Notes under the pieces: generated by a model
What the model was told of the DNA's origin: nothing
The model's database searches: none
Seen by the model: the letters and a program-made list of their open reading frames with translations, nothing else
Part shown: positions 58,127-64,000 of the stretch, one piece after another
Layout of the letters: the number at the start of each line of letters is the position of its first letter
Position numbering within the stretch: position 1 is the stretch's first letter
NCBI RefSeq assembly: GCF_040403615.1
Contig: NZ_JBBAKG010000014.1
Coordinates: 1-64,000, forward strand
Length of the DNA: 64,000 nt
Direction: 5' to 3'
DNA from: Haliscomenobacter sp040403615
GTDB lineage: Bacteria > Bacteroidota > Bacteroidia > Chitinophagales > Saprospiraceae
Program-made: the position numbers and the translations under genes

Positions 58127-60364
58127 ATGAGTACCCGATTTAGAATTGTAGTGCTTTCCTTGTTTGCGGTTTTATCAATTTTGAGCGTTCGTGCAGCATT
58201 TAACATTCGCTTTGCCTTTGATTTCGAGCAATTTTTTCCCATTGGTGATCCTGATTTGGAAGCGTTCAAAGAATTTGTCAAAGAGTTTGAAACCGATGAC
58301 AATTTCTTGTTGGTCGCTTTGCATCGCCCTGAAGGGGTCTTTGATCAGGAATTCCTGCAAAAAGTGCATCAATTTTCGCTGGATTGCCGGGACTTGCCCC
58401 ACGTAAAGCAAGTGCTTTCGTTGACCAAAATCGGTTACCCCATCAAGACGCCCTTTGCCATTACAAGCATTCCGGCCATCCACCTGGATCGGCCCGAATT
58501 GTATGCTTCCGACAAGGCGCGTTTGCTCAAAGACGAACGTTTTGTGCGCAACCTCATTTCCGAAGACGCCAAAACCCTGGTCGTTTACCTCAAAAACATT
58601 GAATCCATTGAGCTCAGTCAAGCCCGCGAATTAATCAAGGCCCTGGATGCTACCGTAAAAAAATACCAGTTCAAGGATTACCACTACCTCGGTAGGCCAT
58701 ATTTTCAGCAAGAGATGGTGCGCTTGCAACAAAAAGAGATCGTGATAGCCACCTTGGTTTCTGCCATTTTGGTTACCCTGGCGATGTACTTCGTGTTCAG
58801 GCGTTTTTGGGGTACAGCGGTGGCGGTGGTTTCGATGCTCTTGGGTTTGCTGCTTTTTGTGGGCTTTCTGGGTGGATTTGTACGCGAACTCAACACCCTT
58901 TCAGCCCTGTATCCGGTTTTGGTACTCATCATTGGCACTTCCGATATTGTGCACATTATGTCGAAGTACAACGACGAGTTGCACAAAGGCCATGCCCGCG
59001 ACAAAGCGATGTGGAATACCATCCGGGACGTAGGTTTGGCCACTTTTATGACCGCCTTGACTACGGCTATTGGTTTTGCCTCTCTGGTGACCAATCGGGT
59101 GATGCCCATCAAAGATTTTGGAATAAATGCCGCAGTAGGCGTAATGATCGCCTATTTTACGGTCATCTTGTTTACCACCGTGATGCTGACCTGGTTTCGA
59201 GCCGATCAAATTGCCCAGCCGGAAAAAGAACACGCCTTCTGGGAGCGCTTGCTCCAGGGCATTGTTGATTTCACACGCAATCATCCTCGCGCCATTGTGC
59301 TGACCACCATCGGCGTATGCTTGTTGAGTTTATTGGGCATTTCCAAGATCACCACCAATTACGACATCATCAGCAACTTGCCTCGAAACAGCAAAATAAA
59401 AACCGATTTTTTGTTTTTTGAAAAACACCTGGCTGGATTTCGGCCTATGGAGTTTGCCATTTTTATCCAAGGCAAGTACCGTGCGGATGACTTTGAGGTA
59501 CTGCGAGAAATGGAAAAAATTGAAAAAGAACTGCACAAAGCTAGTTTTATACAAGCCATTTTTTCTAGCACCGCCTTGTACAAAAGCATCAATCAGATGT
59601 ACCACAACAACCGAGTGGATGCCTATCGCCTGCCTGAAAGCAAAGAAGAATTTGAATCCTACCGCCGGGCGGCCAAGCGCTTGCCGCAGTTTAGTGCCAA
59701 TGTCTTGGTCAGCAAAGATGGACGCAAAGCGCGCATCACTTCCAGAGTAAGTGACATTGGCGCCGACAACATCAAGGCGTTTGGGAATAAACTGGAAAGA
59801 TGGATTGATACCAATATCGATTCCACCATTATCCAGGTCAGGCGAACCGGCACGGGGTTGATTATGGATAAAAATTCGGCCTACATTCGCAGCAACCTCT
59901 TGCTCGGACTCTTCTCCTCCATTGGCTTGATCAGTTTGATCATTGCATTCGTATTGCGCAGCTTCCGCATGATGGTGATTTTTTTATTGCCCAATTTTGT
60001 GCCGCTGTTGGTTGCAGGGGCATTGCTGGGGTATTGGGGCGTTGAACTAGACGCAGGAATCTCCATTGTCTTTTCGGTGGTGTTTGGTATTGCCGTAGAC
60101 GACACCATTCACTTTTTGTCAAAATTCAAATTGGAACTCAACCAGGGACATACCGTTGAAGAGGCTTTGCGGGTCACTTTGCTCGAAACGGGCAAGGCAC
60201 TTATCCTTACTACCGTTTTTCTTTTCTTCGGATTTTTAGTCCTGCTTTTTTCACAGCACCCCACCAGCGTCGTCATCGGATTGCTTACCAGCATTACCCT
60301 GATGGCCGGAATGGTGACTGAATTGATGTTGGCTCCGGTACTGGTCAGGTGGCTGATCAAGTAA
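58127..60364 (+). CDS. MMPL/RND-family transporter
   Basis: 745 residues with two repeats of one plus five transmembrane segments and a periplasmic loop after the first helix of each. Motifs include PVLVLIIGTSDIVHIMSKYN and GIAVDDTIHFLSKFKLELNQ in the transmembrane proton-relay region, and a sterol-sensing-like stretch. It is shorter than AcrB-type RND pumps and matches the MMPL/HpnN-like lipid exporters. It probably moves a lipid or hydrophobic compound within the envelope. No adaptor or outer-membrane partner is encoded next to it. Confidence 0.9.
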   Translation: MSTRFRIVVLSLFAVLSILSVRAAFNIRFAFDFEQFFPIGDPDLEAFKEFVKEFETDDNFLLVALHRPEGVFDQEFLQKVHQFSLDCRDLPHVKQVLSLTKIGYPIKTPFAITSIPAIHLDRPELYASDKARLLKDERFVRNLISEDAKTLVVYLKNIESIELSQARELIKALDATVKKYQFKDYHYLGRPYFQQEMVRLQQKEIVIATLVSAILVTLAMYFVFRRFWGTAVAVVSMLLGLLLFVGFLGGFVRELNTLSALYPVLVLIIGTSDIVHIMSKYNDELHKGHARDKAMWNTIRDVGLATFMTALTTAIGFASLVTNRVMPIKDFGINAAVGVMIAYFTVILFTTVMLTWFRADQIAQPEKEHAFWERLLQGIVDFTRNHPRAIVLTTIGVCLLSLLGISKITTNYDIISNLPRNSKIKTDFLFFEKHLAGFRPMEFAIFIQGKYRADDFEVLREMEKIEKELHKASFIQAIFSSTALYKSINQMYHNNRVDAYRLPESKEEFESYRRAAKRLPQFSANVLVSKDGRKARITSRVSDIGADNIKAFGNKLERWIDTNIDSTIIQVRRTGTGLIMDKNSAYIRSNLLLGLFSSIGLISLIIAFVLRSFRMMVIFLLPNFVPLLVAGALLGYWGVELDAGISIVFSVVFGIAVDDTIHFLSKFKLELNQGHTVEEALRVTLLETGKALILTTVFLFFGFLVLLFSQHPTSVVIGLLTSITLMAGMVTELMLAPVLVRWLIK

Positions 60365-60540
60365 CCTTTTTCTGTCATTTACGTATGATGATAAGTACAG
60401 GTAGGTGCAACTTTAAAAGTTTTTGCTACCTTTACAATCCAACGGTAACCAAACATCATGGAAATCAGTGGTTGTAGATCAACAATTTGACTAAAAATGA
60501 TTGATTGAAAATCACCATAAAACCATTAATAACCTTAGCT

Positions 60541-61974
60541 ATGGAATCGTCGTGTCAAAAAATTTTGCTGGCGATGCTAACGCTTTTATTGTGCCTTAGC
60601 CTCGAAACCCACGCAAAAAATCCAACAAACGAGACCGAACTGGACGAAGCGGAAATTACCCGCCGACTCTACGCGATGGAGAACAGAGTAGTGAAACCAA
60701 GGTATGATCCCGTAGTAATGGGATACCTTAAAACTTATCTGGTTCGAGGTCGCGAAGGAACGGAACAAATGCTCGGACGTCGCTTTATTTATTTTCCCCT
60801 CTTTGAAGATGTCCTTTTTCAAAATGACCTGCCTGAAGAATTAAAAGCCTTGTCCATTGTTGAGTCTGCTTTGCACAACCGCGCGATTTCGCGGGTTGGG
60901 GCCATGGGGCTTTGGCAATTTATGGCTCCAACGGCACGTAATTTTGGACTCCAAGTGGATGCCAACATTGATGAGCGCCGGGATACCCGCCGTTCAACCG
61001 AGGCCGCTGCCGCATACTTGAAAAACCTGTACAAGGAATTCTCTGATTGGGAATTGGCCATTGCGGCATACAATTCAGGTAGTGGAAGAGTGATTCGGGC
61101 AATCAAGCGCAGCCGGGGAACCAACTATTGGGCAATCCGGGGCGATCTTCCCCGCGAAACCGCCAACTATGTCCCCGCCTTCATTGCGGCCAGCTATCTT
61201 CTGGAGCATTTTGAAAAGCACGGGCTTACCCCAAAATATCCCGCTGAGGAATTGTTGCTCACCACCTCCATCAAAGTGCATCAAGACTTAAGCTTTGAGC
61301 AGGTTGCTACACTTACTGGTGTGACCATGGAAACCATTGAGTTTCTCAATCCAGCCTACAACCGCAAAACCATCCCGGCTAGTACCAAAGGATATTACCT
61401 TACCTTGCCATCCAAAGTGATGGAAAAAGTGCGGGTATACCTGGAAACCAATCGCCCGGATGGAACCATTAAACCTGAACTCTATTCCAGCATCAAAGCC
61501 CCCAAAGTGCGGGAACTGGATGCCTCGGCAAGTATGCTGGTAGAAGAAAGCCACGAAGTAAGCAAAGGTGAAACGCTGCAAGAGCTGGCTGGAATTTATG
61601 GCTGTACAGTAGACAAAATTCGGGAATGGAACAAGTTGGACACCGCAGCTATTGCACCAGGTCAGTTGCTGAAAATTTTCCGCCCAAAAGGGAGGGAACT
61701 CAAATTTAGGATAGAGCGAATGGAAGCCGTAAGCTTGATTCCCATGCTCACATTGGCGATCCAGCAAACGACCAAAATCCTGGAAAATGCCGCATCCAAA
61801 GACGTAGCTGGCCAGGAAGCCTTCCAATACTATGTCACAACCCGACCAGAGAGTATTTTTGAAATTGCTGATCGCTTCCCCGGCGCAACCCTTCAGGATA
61901 TTCTCAAAATCAATGATCTCCCTTCCAATCGGATTATTCGAGCCGGAACTCGACTGAAAATCCGTAAACTTTAA
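60541..61974 (+). CDS. Lytic transglycosylase with LysM domains (MltD-like)
   Basis: 477 residues from ATG 60541; a TTG at 60505 in frame is less likely since the signal peptide (MESSCQKILLAMLTLLLCLS) starts at the ATG. The SLT domain shows the catalytic Glu108 in LSIVESALHNRAIS, GAMGLWQFM and AIAAYNSGSGRVIRAI. Two LysM domains follow (about 340-385, EVSKGETLQELAGIYGCTVD, and 430-477). It cleaves peptidoglycan between MurNAc and GlcNAc to give anhydro ends. A terminator lies just after the stop. Confidence 0.92.
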   Translation: MESSCQKILLAMLTLLLCLSLETHAKNPTNETELDEAEITRRLYAMENRVVKPRYDPVVMGYLKTYLVRGREGTEQMLGRRFIYFPLFEDVLFQNDLPEELKALSIVESALHNRAISRVGAMGLWQFMAPTARNFGLQVDANIDERRDTRRSTEAAAAYLKNLYKEFSDWELAIAAYNSGSGRVIRAIKRSRGTNYWAIRGDLPRETANYVPAFIAASYLLEHFEKHGLTPKYPAEELLLTTSIKVHQDLSFEQVATLTGVTMETIEFLNPAYNRKTIPASTKGYYLTLPSKVMEKVRVYLETNRPDGTIKPELYSSIKAPKVRELDASASMLVEESHEVSKGETLQELAGIYGCTVDKIREWNKLDTAAIAPGQLLKIFRPKGRELKFRIERMEAVSLIPMLTLAIQQTTKILENAASKDVAGQEAFQYYVTTRPESIFEIADRFPGATLQDILKINDLPSNRIIRAGTRLKIRKL

Positions 61975-61986
61975 ATACCTCAATTT

Positions 61987-62032
61987 AACTGATCCAGAAG
62001 TGTTGATTACTTCTGGATCAGTTTCCGTTTTT
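61987..62032 (+). terminator. Rho-independent terminator after the MltD-like gene
   Basis: A perfect 15-base stem AACTGATCCAGAAGT (61987-62001) with 62009-62023, a 7-base loop, and TTTTT at 62028-62032 four bases after the stem. It lies before the next ATG (62054). Confidence 0.85.
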
Positions 62033-62053
62033 AACTCCAAAAAATCAACAACC

Positions 62054-62692
62054 ATGTCGAATCAATTTATGAACATCCTGTCGGAGCACCTGGATGATGA
62101 CAACTTCATTGACAAACTAAGCGATCAAATTGGTGGTGCTGAAAGAGAGCAAACCCGCGCGGCTGCCAATGGCATCGTTACGGCGATGAGCAGCGCCATT
62201 ACCAAAACTGCCAGCAACGAGCAGGGTGCAACTGGCCTTCTGGGTATGTTGGATACCGATCACGACGGCAGTGTTTTGGACAACATCATGGAGATGGTTT
62301 CAGGTGGCAATTCCAATTCGGGTCAAGGTGGTGGTGGACTCCTCCAAAACGGGGCCGGTCTGGTAAGCTCACTCCTTGGTGGCAAGCAAAATGGCATCAT
62401 TGACATGATCAGCAAAATGAGTGGCTTGAGTGGCGATAAAACCGGCAACTTGATGGCTATGCTTGCACCCATGATCATGGGCGCCCTGGGCAAAAGCAAA
62501 AAAGAAGGCGGTCTGGATATTGGTGGCATCATGAACATGCTGCAAGGTACCCAACAAAAAACCAGCGGCAATCCAGCAATGGACATGATCGGCAAGTTTT
62601 TGGACAAAGATGGCGACGGTGACTTTACCGACGATCTCCTGGGTGGAGTAGGCGGTGGCTTACTGGGCGGCTTGTTCGGAGGCAAGAAATAA
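62054..62692 (+). CDS. DUF937 family protein with Asp-rich loops
   Basis: 212 residues from ATG 62054, since an ORF start at 62000 would lie in the terminator. The DUF937 pattern is clear: an N-terminal helical part, GLLGMLDTDHDGSVLDNIME, Gly-rich repeats (GLVSSLLGGKQNGIIDMISK) and a C-terminal FLDKDGDGDFTDDLLGGV. The DxDxDG segments look like calcium-binding loops (D67, D69, D71 in the first). No signal peptide is seen. The function is unknown. Confidence 0.85.
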   Translation: MSNQFMNILSEHLDDDNFIDKLSDQIGGAEREQTRAAANGIVTAMSSAITKTASNEQGATGLLGMLDTDHDGSVLDNIMEMVSGGNSNSGQGGGGLLQNGAGLVSSLLGGKQNGIIDMISKMSGLSGDKTGNLMAMLAPMIMGALGKSKKEGGLDIGGIMNMLQGTQQKTSGNPAMDMIGKFLDKDGDGDFTDDLLGGVGGGLLGGLFGGKK

Positions 62693-62701
62693 GCAAAACA
62701 G

Positions 62702-62731
62702 AGGGTGAGCGGGGTATCCCTTGTTCACCCT
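62702..62731. terminator. Hairpin between convergent DUF937 and lpxD genes
   Basis: AGGGTGA (62702-62708) pairs with TCACCCT (62725-62731); a T-rich run follows at 62735-62741. The hairpin overlaps the lpxD stop codon. It probably ends DUF937 transcription on the + strand. Confidence 0.6.
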
Positions 62732-63651
62732 TCGTTTTTTTCGTCCCTAAGTCTTCTCAAGATTGCCAGTTCCTGGTACGCTTTGCGCGCTTCCTGGGCT
62801 GGATACCCAAAGTAAACTTTTCCTGCTTCCAAATCCTTTGAAATGCCACTTTTAGCTTGTACTACGACTCCGTTGCCAATGCTTAGGTTTTGAGCAATGC
62901 CCACCTGGCCGTACAAAATCACATCATCTCCTACTACTGTATTCCCGCCGATGCCTACCTGAGCAGCAAACAAGCAGCGTTTGCCAACGACTACATCGTG
63001 ACCAATGTGCACCTGCCCATCCAGTTTGGTGCCTGTACCAATGCGGGTTTCGCCCGATACGCCCTTGCAAATGGTACAACCTGGCCCAATGTCAACCCGA
63101 TCTTCCAAAACGACCATTCCTCCTGAACGCCATTTTTGAAAACCTTCCGGCGTGCGTTTGAAGTAAAAAGCTTCGGATCCAATGACCGAACCCGATTGCA
63201 CAATTACCTCTTCTCCAATCTGTGTGTATTCTGCAATGGTCACGTTGGCCATGATGTGGCTATTTGCACCAATTTTAACATACGGCCCAATCACCACATT
63301 GGGTTCGATGATGGCACTTGGATGAATCTCCGCCAAAGGACTAATGCTTACTTGTAGCGGATGGTAGGGCCGGTGTTCCAACACCAGACTGTCGTATGCC
63401 TTGAATGGCTCATCGCACAGCAGCAGGGTTTTTCCTGCGGGAGGGACAACGCGTTCGTTCAAAATGACGAATGTTGCCAGTGAGCTGAGTGATTTTTCAA
63501 AATATTTTTTGACATCTACAAACGTGATATCGCCAGGGCGTACCTGGTGTATTTCATTGATGCCTATAGCCAAAGCTTCTTGATCTCCAATGACTTCAGC
63601 ATTTATTTTTTGTGCTATTTCACGAATGGGTATGGGTCTGTCGAAATTCAT
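62725..63651 (-). CDS. lpxD: UDP-3-O-(3-hydroxyacyl)glucosamine N-acyltransferase
   Basis: 308 residues. An N-terminal uridine-binding domain (DRPIPIREIAQKINAEVIGD, VRPGDITFVDVKKYFEKSLS) precedes a left-handed parallel beta-helix of hexapeptide repeats (IIEPNVVIGPYVKIGANSHI, GNTVVGDDVILYGQVGIAQN) with the catalytic His in VHIGHDVVVG, and a C-terminal helix. It N-acylates UDP-3-O-acylglucosamine in lipid A synthesis. Length is close to the normal 340. It is divergent from the fasciclin gene. Confidence 0.94.
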   Translation of the reverse strand: MNFDRPIPIREIAQKINAEVIGDQEALAIGINEIHQVRPGDITFVDVKKYFEKSLSSLATFVILNERVVPPAGKTLLLCDEPFKAYDSLVLEHRPYHPLQVSISPLAEIHPSAIIEPNVVIGPYVKIGANSHIMANVTIAEYTQIGEEVIVQSGSVIGSEAFYFKRTPEGFQKWRSGGMVVLEDRVDIGPGCTICKGVSGETRIGTGTKLDGQVHIGHDVVVGKRCLFAAQVGIGGNTVVGDDVILYGQVGIAQNLSIGNGVVVQAKSGISKDLEAGKVYFGYPAQEARKAYQELAILRRLRDEKNEG

Positions 63652-63783
63652 CTGCCGATTTTAAGAGGCAAAGAAAATGAAAAAGGTTGATTTTTTTCAT
63701 CCTGAAGAAAATCCAAACTTCTTTAAGCCCCGTATATCTAGTTGTAATTTATTTTACAAATCACCCAACAATTTTTCTAAATC

Positions 63784-64000
63784 ATGAAGAACGTCTTGAA
63801 ATTGGCCGTTATGGCCTTCGCATTGTTTTGTGTATCCTTGAGCGTTAATGCTCAAGTTGGTAATGTAATGGTAGGTGGAGAGCCTATGCTTCCTGCCAAA
63901 AACATCATCGAGAATGCTGTAAACTCAAAAGCCCACACTACCCTGGTAGCAGCAGTAAAAGCGGCGGGTTTGGTAGAAACACTACAAGGCAAAGGCCCAT
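63784..64000 (+). CDS. Fasciclin-domain secreted protein, 5' part only
   Basis: The first 72 codons of a gene that continues beyond the window. A signal peptide (MKNVLKLAVMAFALFCVSLS) is followed by a Gly/Met-rich linker and the start of a fasciclin domain (NIIENAVNSKAHTTLVAAVK, AAGLVETLQGKGP). Fasciclin domains mediate adhesion. The downstream part is not available, so the full architecture is unknown. Confidence 0.85.
   Translation, partial: MKNVLKLAVMAFALFCVSLSVNAQVGNVMVGGEPMLPAKNIIENAVNSKAHTTLVAAVKAAGLVETLQGKGP

Noticed and set aside
1..64000. CRISPR arrays, tRNA, rRNA, prophage or intact IS elements
   Set aside because: No regularly spaced repeats, tRNA cloverleaf, rRNA sequence, phage structural genes or transposase were recognised.

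Overview
This 64 kb window looks like chromosomal DNA of a Bacteroidota bacterium, most likely of the Saprospiria (Haliscomenobacter/Lewinella type). The clues are a type IX secretion C-terminal sorting domain, the Bacteroidota families DUF4270, DUF4290 and DUF6089 (PorG-like), weak or absent Shine-Dalgarno sequences, and promoter -7 boxes of the form TAnnTTTG (for example TTTG-N19-TACCTTTG before the topoisomerase gene). The genus-level guess is an inference. No rRNA, tRNA, CRISPR array, prophage or intact transposase gene was recognised. Coding density is high and almost every gap is shorter than 300 bases.

Layout. 0-3.5 kb: a signalling cluster of a UBP-type zinc finger protein, a cNMP-domain histidine kinase and a response regulator fused to a thioredoxin-reductase-like flavoprotein that lacks its redox cysteines. 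3.5-15 kb: housekeeping genes: DUF2147, topoisomerase IV A (parC), a Uma2-like nuclease, panC, a stand-alone GT5 domain, DUF4270, glmS, DUF4290 and murA (with Asp at the fosfomycin-target Cys). 15-18 kb: a small repeat-bearing secreted protein and a GH92 mannosidase. 18-20 kb: a three-gene operon of an antitoxin-like protein, an AAA_21 ATPase and a DUF4276 TOPRIM-like protein, a likely defence locus. 20-27 kb: a seven-gene TetR-TolC-HlyD-ABC-ABC-permease-permease efflux operon resembling E. coli YbhGFSR/CecR, with two near-identical palindromic operator candidates.

27-32 kb: a propeller-like protein, lpxH, an atypical SDR and a T9SS cargo with proline-lysine-aspartate-threonine repeats. 32-36 kb: a CBS protein with a cysteine-less thioredoxin fold, divergent from a FixL-like (probably haem-PAS) kinase and a response regulator fused to a Crp/FNR domain, then a uracil-DNA-glycosylase family gene. 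36-46 kb: PD40 protein, OsmC, nitrilase, GH43-like hydrolase, a RhuM remnant, DUF6089 barrel, cyclophilin lipoprotein, acyltransferase and a small BamA-like barrel. 46-54.5 kb: NAD kinase, aminopeptidase P, a tandem AAA protein with a degenerate first module, a glucosaminidase/LysM lipoprotein, a retropepsin-like protease and pgeF. 54.5-64 kb: a MITE-like foldback element, GT2, rnhB, DUF1963, an MMPL/RND transporter, MltD-like transglycosylase, DUF937 protein, lpxD and the start of a fasciclin gene.

Cell-envelope work dominates: amino-sugar and peptidoglycan synthesis and turnover (glmS, murA, pgeF, glucosaminidase, MltD), lipid A (lpxH, lpxD), outer-membrane barrels, efflux and secreted glycosidases. 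The most unusual signals are the two multi-domain redox/oxygen-type signalling loci, the ATPase/DUF4276 operon, and a family of intergenic hairpins whose arms are built from 7- or 8-base tandem repeats of a different sequence at each site.
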